Source: DASYXZ01 sp035308965
Lineage (GTDB): Bacteria; Acidobacteriota; Terriglobia; UBA7540
Direction of reading: 5' to 3'
Length of the DNA: 64,000 nucleotides
Assembly (NCBI GenBank): GCA_035308965.1
Contig: DATGFN010000011.1
Location: 62,001-126,000 of the forward strand
Shown here: positions 1 to 10,085 of the stretch, one piece after another
How the letters are laid out: the number at the start of each line of letters is the position of its first letter
Position numbering within the stretch: position 1 is the stretch's first letter
Notes under the pieces: model-generated
The model's database searches: none
The model's input: the letters and a program-made list of their open reading frames with translations, nothing else
What the model was told of the DNA's origin: nothing
Position numbers and translations under genes: made by a program

Positions 1-77
1 TGACGCTTTGCTTACCTGAGACATAGGATCAATGGTGCCGGACCTTACGGGCGATCCCCCGTAAGGCCGCATATTGA

Positions 78-1889
78 ATGAGCCCAGTCAAACGTCTACT
101 CAGTTTTTTAAAGCCCTACACGCTGCGATTTTTCGTGGCAGTGTTCCTGATGGCCTTGGTAGGAGCCTGCGAAGCGTTTACCGCCCTCCTGATCAAGCCC
201 GTTTTCGACAACGTTTTAACCACCGCACCCCAAGGTAACTCAATTCTGCTTTTCACCTGGCCCATGAGCAGGCAGGGAGTGTATCTTCAGGATTTCATTC
301 CCTTCCAAATACACAATGCCTGGGAGGCGGTGGCATTTGCCATGATCTCGATCACCATCATCAAGGGGCTGGCAGAATTCATGGCGACCTACTTTACAAA
401 TTTCGTCGGCCACTCGGCCGTGATGGATTTGCGCAATCTTCTTTACACCCGGCTGATCAAACAGTCTCTTGCCTTCTTCACCTCGAACCCGACCGGACGG
501 TTGATGTCAGCCATCACCAGCGACATCGAAAAAATACAGGATGCCGTTTCCTCGGTATCGGCGGATTTATTGAAGCAGTCCTTTACTCTGGTCGCCTTGC
601 TGGCCATCATTTTCAAATTGGATTGGCGCCTGGCGACGATTTCGCTCGTCCTGGTGCCGCTCGTGGTTTTCCCATCGGCCAAAATCGGGCGCTACATCCG
701 CCGGTCGAGCGCCTCCAGCCAGGACCGCATGGGCGAAATCAATAACGTGTTGCAAGAGACTTTTAGCGGCATCCGTATTGTCAAGGCATTTGGCATGGAG
801 TTGTTTGAAGTTCTCAAATTCAAGGCGGCCACGCGGCGGCTGTTGCGGACAAATTTGCGCTGGGTCCGCGCCCAGGCGGTAACGTCGCCCATGATGGAGA
901 TCCTGGGCGCATTCGCGATTGCGATGCTGCTGCTATACGGGCACAACGAAATTGTACATCACGGCACGACTCCCGGCACATTTGTCGCATTTATTTTCGC
1001 GCTGATCAAGATGTATGAGCCCATCAAACGGCTGGCCGGCATTAACAATTCATTCCAACAGGCCGTGGGGGCCTCCGAACAGGTTTTTCGATTTCTCGAA
1101 ATCAATTCTGAAGTCGCCGAAAAACCGGGCGCGGTCACGCTTGAACCCTTTGCGGAGGATATTGTCTTTGAGGGCGTGGATTTTGAGTACGAAGAGGGTG
1201 TACCGCTGCTTCGCGATGTTAACCTGCGCATCCGAAAGGGCGAAGTGGTGGCCATTGTCGGCTCGAGCGGCGCGGGCAAGACCACCCTGGCCAATCTGAT
1301 TCCAAGATTTTTTGATGTGACGTCCGGTCGAATCCTGATGGACGGCCACGATATTCGTGATGTGAGCATCGCGTCGCTCCGCAGCCAGATTGGCATCGTC
1401 ACTCAGGAAACGATCCTGTTCAACGACACGGTGATGAATAACATCTGTTATGGGCGGGCCGTGCGAGATGAATCCGGAGTGAAAGAGGCTGCCAAGGCAG
1501 CCCTTGCCAATGATTTCATCGGCGAAATGCCGAATGGCTACCAAACGCTGATCGGCGAGCGCGGCCAGCGTCTTTCCGGAGGCCAGCGCCAGAGAATCGC
1601 AATCGCGCGCGCCTTGCTGAAGAATCCACCTCTGCTGATTCTGGACGAAGCGACATCGGAATTGGATACCGAATCCGAAATGTTGGTTCAGAAAGCACTC
1701 GGCAACCTGATGGTCGGACGGACGGTGCTCGTGATCGCGCACCGGCTCTCCACCGTCCGGCGCGCCGATCGCATCGTAGTCCTCGACCGGGGGACTATTT
1801 CCGAGGTTGGTACGCATGAGGACCTGGTGAACCGCGGAGGCATTTACCAGCGGCTGCACGAACTCCAATTTGTGGACGCGGAAACTTAA
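78..1889 (+). CDS. ABC transporter, fused permease and ATPase (MsbA-like lipid exporter)
   Basis: 603-aa half-transporter expected to work as a homodimer in the inner membrane. The first ~330 residues form the hydrophobic transmembrane domain; the rest is the ATPase, with Walker A GSSGAGKTT near residue 395, signature LSGGQ near 498, Walker B LLILDEATSELD near 519 and the H-loop histidine in VIAHRLS near 552. Length and architecture match MsbA and related multidrug/lipid exporters; lipid A core flippase is the likeliest role for a Gram-negative host, but substrate cannot be read from sequence. ATG chosen because the transmembrane domain starts at once; no strong ribosome site is visible. Confidence 0.9.
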   Translation: MSPVKRLLSFLKPYTLRFFVAVFLMALVGACEAFTALLIKPVFDNVLTTAPQGNSILLFTWPMSRQGVYLQDFIPFQIHNAWEAVAFAMISITIIKGLAEFMATYFTNFVGHSAVMDLRNLLYTRLIKQSLAFFTSNPTGRLMSAITSDIEKIQDAVSSVSADLLKQSFTLVALLAIIFKLDWRLATISLVLVPLVVFPSAKIGRYIRRSSASSQDRMGEINNVLQETFSGIRIVKAFGMELFEVLKFKAATRRLLRTNLRWVRAQAVTSPMMEILGAFAIAMLLLYGHNEIVHHGTTPGTFVAFIFALIKMYEPIKRLAGINNSFQQAVGASEQVFRFLEINSEVAEKPGAVTLEPFAEDIVFEGVDFEYEEGVPLLRDVNLRIRKGEVVAIVGSSGAGKTTLANLIPRFFDVTSGRILMDGHDIRDVSIASLRSQIGIVTQETILFNDTVMNNICYGRAVRDESGVKEAAKAALANDFIGEMPNGYQTLIGERGQRLSGGQRQRIAIARALLKNPPLLILDEATSELDTESEMLVQKALGNLMVGRTVLVIAHRLSTVRRADRIVVLDRGTISEVGTHEDLVNRGGIYQRLHELQFVDAET

Positions 1890-1898
1890 CCGGGAGGT

Positions 1899-1992
1899 GG
1901 TCAGTATTTCAGTGTGCCAGTAATTCAGTAGATCAATTCCGCAAGGCATTCTCTTACTGAGTAACTGACGTGCTGACCAACTGAAATACTTT
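1899..1992. repeat. Intergenic degenerate octad repeat with facing arms (long imperfect hairpin)
   Basis: AGTATTTCAGT at 1903-1913 is perfectly complementary to ACTGAAATACT at 1980-1990, and the inner parts (1919-1931 against 1955-1967) also pair imperfectly. The right arm is a tandem 8-nt pattern: CTGAGTAA, CTGACGTG, CTGACCAA, CTGAAATA. It fills the gap after the exporter gene and could act as a transcript-end hairpin, though no T-run follows. Confidence 0.65.
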
Positions 1993-2018
1993 CGGAGCAA
2001 CGGCCAAAAACAGTCACC

Positions 2019-2927
2019 ATGATTCGAAGCATGACAGGCTACAGTAATATGCGCGCTGAAGAAGCGGGATTTTCGCTCGCCGTCAGCGTGAAATCCACTA
2101 ATCACCGGAATCTGGACTTGCAACTTCGTATTCCATCGGCGCTCGAGTCCATTGAAGTCCACTTGCGGCGGTTGGTAAAGGAACACGTCGCCCGGGGCCA
2201 CGTTGAGATCACCGTCAGCCTGGAGCGAGCCGGCGTCACTGGAATGCAGTTAGACCGGAAACAGGTAGACGCCTACCTGACGGCTTTCCGTGAGCTTCGC
2301 CGCGAATTCGGAGGAGGTTCAGAGCCGGACTTGCTGGCCTTGTTGCGAGTGCCGGGCGTCGTCACCTCGGGAAACGGAGACCTAACACCCGAGGAACTCG
2401 GCCAAATTCAAAAAGCCCTGGAGCAAATGATTGCCGAAGTCTTGCGCCGGTTGAACGAAATGCGCGCCCGCGAAGGCGAAGCCCTGGAGCGTGATTTAAG
2501 GGCGCGGCTGAAAAAGTTGGGGGAATTGACCCAGGCAATCGAAAAGCTCTCTGCCGGCATCTCCAGGCTTTACTATCGCCGTCTCGAAAACCGCATGCGC
2601 GACCTGCTGGGCGAGGGTCCGTTGAATGCCGGCGTGGATGCCTCGCGTTTGGCACAGGAAGTGGCCTTCCTTGCTTCGCGCGCCGATATCGAAGAGGAGT
2701 TGACCCGATTTCGCAGCCACCTGGACCAGACGGGGCAGTTGTTGGATCAGAGCCCCGAGGCGGGAAAGAAACTGGACTTTCTTCTTCAGGAAATGAATCG
2801 CGAGGCTAACACTCTGCTTTCGAAAACAACGGATGTGCCGGAAGTAGGGTTGGAAATTGGACGGCGGGCTATCGAATTGAAGACTGAAATCGAGAAGATG
2901 CGCGAGCAAGCGCAAAACATCGAGTAG
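2019..2927 (+). CDS. yicC: YicC/YloC family endoribonuclease
   Basis: 302 aa, the usual length. Begins MIRSMTGYSN, the hallmark N-terminus of the YicC family, and ends with the conserved region around QEMNREANTLLSK and IELKTEIEKMREQAQNIE (DUF1732). Family members are endoribonucleases implicated in RNA turnover. It starts an operon: gmk begins 2 nt after its stop, a gene order (yicC-gmk-rpoZ) conserved in many bacteria, which supports the call independently. Confidence 0.93.
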   Translation: MIRSMTGYSNMRAEEAGFSLAVSVKSTNHRNLDLQLRIPSALESIEVHLRRLVKEHVARGHVEITVSLERAGVTGMQLDRKQVDAYLTAFRELRREFGGGSEPDLLALLRVPGVVTSGNGDLTPEELGQIQKALEQMIAEVLRRLNEMRAREGEALERDLRARLKKLGELTQAIEKLSAGISRLYYRRLENRMRDLLGEGPLNAGVDASRLAQEVAFLASRADIEEELTRFRSHLDQTGQLLDQSPEAGKKLDFLLQEMNREANTLLSKTTDVPEVGLEIGRRAIELKTEIEKMREQAQNIE

Positions 2928-2929
2928 AT

Positions 2930-3577
2930 ATGGCCCGCAAAACAAAACCGAAGACGCGTCGGGGAAGCATCATTATCATTTCCGCGCCATCGGGATCGGG
3001 CAAATCCACCCTGGTCAAGCGGCTGCTGGCATCAGTTCCTCATCTGGTTTTTTCGGTCTCGCACACCACCCGGCCGCGCCGGGACGGCGAGAAAGACGGA
3101 CGGGATTATTTTTTTGTAAGTCCGGCGCGCTTCAGGCGGATGGTCGCAGCCAGAGCCTTCGCCGAGTGGGCTGACGTTTTCGGCAATCTGTATGGCACCT
3201 CGTGGAAGCAGGTTCGAGCCGCACAGGCGGCGGGTAAAGACGTTCTACTCGATATCGACGTTCAAGGCCACCAGCAGGTGCGTCGGCGTTTGCCCGAAGC
3301 AGTGAGTGTTTTTGTTCTCCCTCCCTCTTACCAAGAGTTGGAGCGCCGCCTGCGGCGCCGGCACTCGGACGCGCCCGAGGTAATTACCCGGCGATTGAAG
3401 GCGGCGCGAAAAGAGATGCTTCGGTGGAAGGAATACGACTATCTGGTTGTGAACGATCATTTGGAAAATGCCACCCAGGCACTGATGTGGGTGGTGAAAG
3501 CGGCTGGCTTCCGCCGTCCGATCCAGCAGGAGCGGGCGCGGAACATTCAGGGAACCTTTGGAGGAAAAATCGGATGA
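2930..3577 (+). CDS. gmk: Guanylate kinase
   Basis: 215 aa. Phosphorylates GMP to GDP with ATP. P-loop APSGSGKST at residues 19-27, followed by the GMP-binding stretch SHTTRPRRDGEKDGRDYFFV and the DIDVQGHQQVR segment, all diagnostic for Gmk. The basic N-terminal extension MARKTKPKTRRG is slightly longer than usual. Its stop overlaps the rpoZ start (ATGA), so the two are translationally coupled. Confidence 0.97.
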   Translation: MARKTKPKTRRGSIIIISAPSGSGKSTLVKRLLASVPHLVFSVSHTTRPRRDGEKDGRDYFFVSPARFRRMVAARAFAEWADVFGNLYGTSWKQVRAAQAAGKDVLLDIDVQGHQQVRRRLPEAVSVFVLPPSYQELERRLRRRHSDAPEVITRRLKAARKEMLRWKEYDYLVVNDHLENATQALMWVVKAAGFRRPIQQERARNIQGTFGGKIG

Positions 3578-3798
3578 CGTTACCTCAGAATATGGACAGC
3601 AAGTTTCGCTTTATCCTGGTCGCAGCCAAGAGAGCCCGGCAGTTGCAGGCGGGCGGAAGAGCTCTGGTGCAGACCAACTCGAAGAAGGTTACGCGGGTCG
3701 CCCAACAGGAAGTGGAGGCAGGCCTGGTGCCCTTTGATATGCCGGAATTGGTGGGGACCCACTACGAATACGCGAAAGCAACGAAGTCCGCGAAGTAG
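3574..3798 (+). CDS. rpoZ: DNA-directed RNA polymerase omega subunit
   Basis: 74 aa. The small omega subunit helps fold and assemble the beta-prime subunit. The motif DSKFRFILVAAKRARQLQ near the N-terminus is the conserved RpoZ core. The ATG at 3574 overlaps the gmk stop by 4 nt and is preceded by GAGGAAAAATCGG; a longer in-frame reading upstream would lie inside gmk and is rejected. Position between gmk and coaBC is the conserved order. Confidence 0.93.
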   Translation: MTLPQNMDSKFRFILVAAKRARQLQAGGRALVQTNSKKVTRVAQQEVEAGLVPFDMPELVGTHYEYAKATKSAK

Positions 3799-3864
3799 CA
3801 GGGAGATCAAGGTGTAAAATAGTGCAAGAGGCCTGCCTCCCATGGGAGCGGGCGCGAGGTTGCG

Positions 3865-5094
3865 ATGCGAATTGCACTCGGAGTCTCAGGCGGAATCGCG
3901 GCGTACAAGGCGGCGGAACTGGTGAGGTTGCTCCAGGACCGCGGCCTTGAAGTCCATGTGGTGATGACCCGCGCGGCGCGCGAGTTTGTCACGCCCTTGA
4001 CCTTCGCCGCCCTCTCGGGACGAAAGGTGATCACCGATTTATTCGAGGGTGCGAGCGGGGCTGCGCCCAATCTTGACAGCGCCATCGAACACATTGCCGT
4101 GGCTCAGTCCATCGATGCGCTGGTGATTGCTCCCGCCACCGCCAACCTCCTTGCCAAAATGGCGCAGGGACTTGCCGACGATTTTCTTACCACCCTTTTT
4201 CTGGCCACCAAGGCCCCCGTGCTGGTGGCCCCGGCGATGAACGTCAACATGTGGGAAAACGCCGCCACCCAAAACAATCTCGAAATTCTACGCGAACGAG
4301 GTGTGAAGGTTCTTGAGCCCGACGAAGGTTATTTGGCTTGCGGCATGACTGGGGCGGGCCGGTTGACGAGTGTGGAAACCATTGTCCGCGAAGTATTGAA
4401 CGTCCTCGGACTTCACGATGATTTGAAAGATGAAACCGTGCTGGTCACCGCCGGGCCCACTGAAGAGCCGCTCGATGCCGTGCGCTTTCTTGGAAACAGG
4501 TCTTCCGGGAAAATGGGCTACGCGCTCGCGGAGGCGGCGCACCGGCGCGGAGCGCGCGTGGTGCTGGTGAGCGGGCCAACCCACCTCGATCCTCCGGCGG
4601 GAGTCTCGATGGAGCGCGTGCGCACAGCGGAGGAAATGTACGGAGCGGTGACCCGGCACGCGAAGGAAGCCGGCATCATCATCATGGCCGCCGCCGTCGC
4701 CGATTTTCGGCCAGCGGAAATTCACGCTCAAAAAATCAAAAAACAAAACGGCGCGCCCGATTTGAAGTTGGAACCCACGCGCGACATTTTGGCCGAAGTC
4801 GCAAAGGGGCGGCGGCCTGACCAGGTGATTGTAGGCTTCGCCGCGGAGACGGAGCGCGTGGTTGAGAATGCCGAAGCCAAGCTGCGCTCCAAGCGGTTGG
4901 ACTTTGTGGTGGCCAATGATGTCAGCCAGGATGGCGCAGGCTTTGAAGTGGATACGAATATCGTTACGTTTTTATTACCCGATGGCAGAAAAGAGCGGCT
5001 CCAAAAGATGAGCAAGCTGGACGTTGCCCAACGCGTGCTGGACGAAATTGTGGACATAAAGGGCGCGAGGAGTCAGACAGAAAAAGTAAGGTGA
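3865..5094 (+). CDS. coaBC: Bifunctional phosphopantothenoylcysteine decarboxylase / phosphopantothenate-cysteine ligase
   Basis: 409 aa, typical of fused CoaBC, which makes 4'-phosphopantetheine for coenzyme A. The N-terminal flavoprotein half begins MRIALGVSGGIAAYKAAEL, carries the PAMN motif near residue 123 and the active-site cysteine in LACGMTGAGR near 158. The C-terminal ligase half begins around 190 (VTAGPTEEPLDAVRFLGNRSSG) and contains AAAVADFRP. It closes the yicC-gmk-rpoZ-coaBC cluster, 66 nt after rpoZ. A GAGG ribosome site precedes the ATG. Confidence 0.96.
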   Translation: MRIALGVSGGIAAYKAAELVRLLQDRGLEVHVVMTRAAREFVTPLTFAALSGRKVITDLFEGASGAAPNLDSAIEHIAVAQSIDALVIAPATANLLAKMAQGLADDFLTTLFLATKAPVLVAPAMNVNMWENAATQNNLEILRERGVKVLEPDEGYLACGMTGAGRLTSVETIVREVLNVLGLHDDLKDETVLVTAGPTEEPLDAVRFLGNRSSGKMGYALAEAAHRRGARVVLVSGPTHLDPPAGVSMERVRTAEEMYGAVTRHAKEAGIIIMAAAVADFRPAEIHAQKIKKQNGAPDLKLEPTRDILAEVAKGRRPDQVIVGFAAETERVVENAEAKLRSKRLDFVVANDVSQDGAGFEVDTNIVTFLLPDGRKERLQKMSKLDVAQRVLDEIVDIKGARSQTEKVR

Positions 5095-5114
5095 CTCGGC
5101 CGCTGCCGAGCGCA

Positions 5115-5206
5115 GTCATTCCCGCGAAGGCGGGAATCCACACCTATAAACTATTCGAGACGCAGTCGCCTTGGTGAAACTGGCTTCCCGCTTTCGCGGG
5201 AATGAC
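5115..5206. repeat. Palindromic intergenic repeat (ATTCCCGC type)
   Basis: GTCATTCCCGCG at 5115-5126 is the exact reverse complement of CGCGGGAATGAC at 5195-5206. Each end is itself a small hairpin (ATTCCCGC/GCGGGAAT at 5118-5137). This is a familiar dispersed REP-like sequence of many bacterial genomes; it fills the coaBC-udg gap. Confidence 0.8.
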
Positions 5207-5262
5207 CAGTAGGTCGAGAGGATTCCTATTCTAAATTTCATCACTAACAAACCACTCAGCCC

Positions 5263-6093
5263 ATGGACCAAAAATCTCGGAACGAATTAAAAGCGCGGCT
5301 CGAGTTCTACCGCGAACTGGGCATTGAAAGTTTTTACCGCCGCTCACCCGCGCCGAAAAGTGATTTGCGCCCGGCGCCCACTGCCACTAATGAGGCCATG
5401 GCAACGCAACCTCCACAGCCGACGGACCCCGGAGCAAATCCCGAGATAGTTCGCGCCGTCATTCAGATTCCAAAACCCATTATGCCCCCACAAAAGTTGA
5501 ACCTGTTTGAACCCGCCGAGCCCAGCGCGGCGCCACGCGAGAACGAAACCCTGGAACAAATCCGTGAAGATTTGGGCGATTGCCAGCGCTGCCGCCTGGC
5601 GAAGACTCGCAAGACGATTGTGTTCGGCCAGGGCAATCCCAAAGCCGAGCTGGTGTTTGTGGGCGAGGGTCCGGGCGCCGATGAAGATGAGCAGGGCCTT
5701 CCCTTTGTAGGGCGGGCGGGGAAACTCCTGAACCGGATGATCGAATATGCGGGCATGAAACGCGAGGAAGTTTATATCTGCAACATCGTGAAGTGCCGCC
5801 CGCCCATGAATCGCGTTCCGGAAAAGGATGAAATCGAAGCGTGCTCGCCTTTCCTGTTCCGCCAAATCGCCGCCATCAAGCCGCGCCTGGTTTGTTGCCT
5901 GGGCGCGCCCGCGGTTAGAACCCTGCTCGGCATCAAGGAAGGAATTACCAAAATCCGCGGCCAGTTTTATGATTTTGCTGGGACGAAAGCCATCGCCACT
6001 GTTCACCCCGCCTATATTTTGCGGAACGCCCGAGAAGAACACATCCTGCGCGAAGATTTTGAGAAGATTCGCGATTTCCTGAAAAGAAAGTAA
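5263..6093 (+). CDS. Uracil-DNA glycosylase, family 4 (Fe-S type)
   Basis: 276 aa. Removes uracil from DNA in base-excision repair. The catalytic domain starts near residue 95 with the cysteine pair CQRC near 105, then the uracil-binding motif GEGPGADEDEQGLPFVGRAG near 134, the second cysteine pair CNIVKC and the HPAYILR motif near the end. The four cysteines bind a 4Fe-4S cluster. A ~95-residue proline-rich N-terminal extension resembles that of many family 4 enzymes fused or extended toward phage polymerase-like partners. Confidence 0.92.
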   Translation: MDQKSRNELKARLEFYRELGIESFYRRSPAPKSDLRPAPTATNEAMATQPPQPTDPGANPEIVRAVIQIPKPIMPPQKLNLFEPAEPSAAPRENETLEQIREDLGDCQRCRLAKTRKTIVFGQGNPKAELVFVGEGPGADEDEQGLPFVGRAGKLLNRMIEYAGMKREEVYICNIVKCRPPMNRVPEKDEIEACSPFLFRQIAAIKPRLVCCLGAPAVRTLLGIKEGITKIRGQFYDFAGTKAIATVHPAYILRNAREEHILREDFEKIRDFLKRK

Positions 6094-6157
6094 AATGTGC
6101 TCGGGCCTACGTTTTGGTGTTCATGAGTATTCCTTTGGGCGGCCAAAGGAGGAAGCG

Positions 6158-7123
6158 GTGAGAATTCTTGCCTTCTCAGACGTGTGGATCTGGAAGGGCT
6201 ATGAGCGCCTTGTGGACCAGTGGAAGCCACACGTTGTCGCGCTCGCCGGTGATCTGACATCAGATGGCGGCGCGCACTTCTGGACTGCTGCCCTCAAGGC
6301 AGTACCCGAATACAAGATGCAGATACAGGCTCTCGAAAGGGAGCGGCTGCGCTGCCTCCTGCGCGAAAATATCATGCACCGCGAGGGCCCTGCGCGGGAG
6401 GGGGATCCGAACCCAATTTCACGCTATCCTTCCTCCGTTACCGGTTCCGTCCAACCCACTTCGAAGCCGGTGGGCACCGCGCGATTATTGCGTCCAGGCC
6501 CGGAAACGCGCAACGTCGAGGCCCAGATCCGAGACCTTAACCGCTTTGCCCGCCAGCATTCCGCGTTCCATGCAGCGAGAAAAAAGATGCATGTGGACAA
6601 GTTCTATCGCTTTTTGGCCTAAGCGGGGAAGAAAGCCCGGGTGCTGGTAATCAAGGGCGACCACGACAGTGACTTTTCCGGCGACTATGAGCCAGAGCGA
6701 ATCAACAGGCTCGCGGGATGCCGCGAAATCTCCGGCACTACCTTCGAGATAAGGGGACTGACGTTTCTCGGCGTAAGCTATCAAGAGACCGCATATCGCA
6801 CTTCCCCGCGCGTAATCCTGTCGCGGTTCCCGCAGCGAGGAGGAGTTGTGATTAGTCACGCACGCCAACGTAATGTCCGCTTCCTTACTCAGCTTGCACC
6901 AAAACTAATCATTCGCGGGCATTTCGGCGTCGGCAAGTACTTGATTGATGGTGTTCCCGCTGTATTTACGTCAGGAGCATATGCCATTGTCGACGTGCCA
7001 AGGACTGGCCTCCCACGAATTCGCCAGCCATCAATGCGTGAGGCGGTATTCGTGAAGATATTAAAAGAAGCTTATCCCTGGCTCCGGCCATACAGCACAT
7101 CCCTACAGAACCGGGGACGGTGA
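6158..7123 (+). pseudogene. Metallophosphoesterase-like gene interrupted by an in-frame stop
   Basis: A GTG at 6158 with an excellent ribosome site (AAAGGAGGAAGCG) opens a reading frame that hits TAA at 6620-6622 and then continues in the same frame to 7123; without that stop it would be 321 aa. The two halves together read as a calcineurin-like phosphoesterase: ILAFSDVW, VALAGDLTSDG, VIKGDHDSDF, VVISHARQRN, IIRGHFGVGK. Several metal ligands look altered (SDVW where D-x-H is usual, GHFG where GHxH is usual). Either a decaying gene or two separately translated pieces; a GTG at 6632 could restart translation. Sequencing error cannot be excluded. Confidence 0.7.
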
Positions 7124-7215
7124 GTTCTCATTGGAGAACAGGCCGCGGACTTTCTCAGGTACGAAAGTCCTCGCTATCTCGCTGCCCGCCCGGTGGGCAC
7201 CCACAAGGGGCGCCA

Positions 7216-8526
<1,311 letters not shown>

Positions 8527-8601
8527 GCGTTGCCCCTTTTCAAATTTTCGGAACGCAGCATAACACAATTGCGGTTGCGAACAGCGGCTCACTCGCAGGG
8601 C

Positions 8602-8631
8602 GAGATTCCTCGCTCCGCTCGGAATGACAAG
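8602..8631. repeat. Fragment of a dispersed palindromic repeat
   Basis: AGATTCCTCGCTCCGCTCGG followed by AATGACAA resembles one half of the long palindromes common in bacterial intergenic DNA and related to the one at 40.9 kb. Only one arm is present here, between the fucosidase and DUF58 genes. Confidence 0.5.
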
Positions 8632-8646
8632 TTCAGGAGCGCTCAC

Positions 8647-10044
8647 TTAAAGCGAATCCATATAAACGGTGTGGGAAGGTCCCAAGGGCATGACGCAGAG
8701 CGAGCCGCGCGGCTGACAGGTGATGATGATATGAAAACCATTGGTGCGGACCGAGGATCGAATCAAGGACGGGATTTCAAATGAGTCCCCGGATATATTT
8801 TCCACCATGGGCTCGATCAGGGCCAGGGACTCAAGGGCGGGATACACCACGTCGCGCGCCGAAGCCATGGCCGTTTCAAAACCGTTGGTAATAAATTGCA
8901 TTTGGGTTTCGACTTCACAGAAGTGCCAGGCCAGGCAGGCGCAGAGGTTCACGGCCTTTTCAAACTGCGCCGGTGTTTTTTCATTCACTTCCGCAAGGCG
9001 CGCATCAAAAACCAGCACCACCCGCCGGTCGTCCTCACGGGTAAACTCGCGAACTTTCAATTGCTGTGACCGCGCGCTCGCTTTCCAATCCACGTGCCGT
9101 GATGTGTCGAACTCCTGATAGTCCCGAATCCCGTAGAGATCGTGGCCGTGCCCCTTGAAGTAACTTTCCACTTCTCCGCTGACCAGGGGAAGAATATGCG
9201 CGAATTCTTCCGTGGGCTCGATGCCGGGCAGCACCAGAATTTCCTGGCGCGCGGGAACCTCCGTGGTTTTCTTCATGAAACCGAAAGGAAACTTGGTGCT
9301 CACGCGAAAGCCTTCCTGGGCGTACCGCCCCCGGTGGGGAAAGGTAAGCTCCACGTGCTGGGTAACGCTCGCGCGGTGCGGGATGTAAGGGAGATAAACC
9401 GGGTCATCCAGAATCTGCCGGCGCGGGGCGCCGGCAGTTTTAAATTTCTTTTTTTGCGCGGGGTCGCGCGCGGCCACCATGACCGAAAACGAAGGAAGAA
9501 ACCATTTCAGGTTTTGCAGCGTCAGGCGCGAAATCACCGGCTGACCTGCGAACAAGTGGTCGGGTAGCACGAATTCCAACTCAAGCTCGGAGAGCACGAT
9601 CTTGGAGAGGATGCCCGAAACCAGAATTCCCGCCAGCAGGCTGGCCAGAATGATGAACAGCAGGTTGTTGCCCGTATTGAGCGCCGCGACAATGATGATG
9701 GCGATCACCATCAGGTAGACGGCGCCCTCGCGGGTGAACTCGTATTCGATTTTCATTACCCATCGCTCGAGAGCGGTGCGCCGGGCGAGGAAGGGAACAA
9801 CTTTGACCGCGATGATCCCCGCCAGTAATAGCGACAATGCGGCGCAGGCTGGGCCGAGTGCGTGATGGCCGGTTTGATTCAGCGCCCCTGAAAGGAGGGC
9901 AAGAAAAAATGAGAAAGTGAGGGTAAAGAGGGCCAGGAAAAATCGTATCCACGCGGCGCGATCGAAACCGGCCAGCCAAGTGCGCGCGAGAGCCCAAAAA
10001 TCCCGAAAGAAATTCCCTGAGTTGGGTTGGGAAAGTGATCGCAT
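8647..10044 (-). CDS. DUF58 domain membrane protein
   Basis: 465 aa. Two hydrophobic regions near residues 30-80 and 110-150 anchor it in the membrane; the large C-terminal part contains the DUF58 signature GIRDYQEFDTSRHVDWKASARSQQLKVREF and a von Willebrand A-like beginning VVLVFDAR. DUF58 proteins are nearly always encoded with a MoxR ATPase, as here (next gene upstream), and are thought to help mature metalloenzymes or surface complexes. Exact target is unknown. Confidence 0.9.
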   Translation of the reverse strand: MRSLSQPNSGNFFRDFWALARTWLAGFDRAAWIRFFLALFTLTFSFFLALLSGALNQTGHHALGPACAALSLLLAGIIAVKVVPFLARRTALERWVMKIEYEFTREGAVYLMVIAIIIVAALNTGNNLLFIILASLLAGILVSGILSKIVLSELELEFVLPDHLFAGQPVISRLTLQNLKWFLPSFSVMVAARDPAQKKKFKTAGAPRRQILDDPVYLPYIPHRASVTQHVELTFPHRGRYAQEGFRVSTKFPFGFMKKTTEVPARQEILVLPGIEPTEEFAHILPLVSGEVESYFKGHGHDLYGIRDYQEFDTSRHVDWKASARSQQLKVREFTREDDRRVVLVFDARLAEVNEKTPAQFEKAVNLCACLAWHFCEVETQMQFITNGFETAMASARDVVYPALESLALIEPMVENISGDSFEIPSLIRSSVRTNGFHIIITCQPRGSLCVMPLGPSHTVYMDSL

Positions 10045-10085
10045 GGGGCAGGTGTTCAGTCTAGAAGTTGGCCGTTAATTCCAAG

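Noticed and set aside
1050..2201. 383-codon minus-strand open frame
   Set aside because: It runs antisense through the ATPase half of the exporter and into yicC; composition is that of a shadow frame and no domain is visible.
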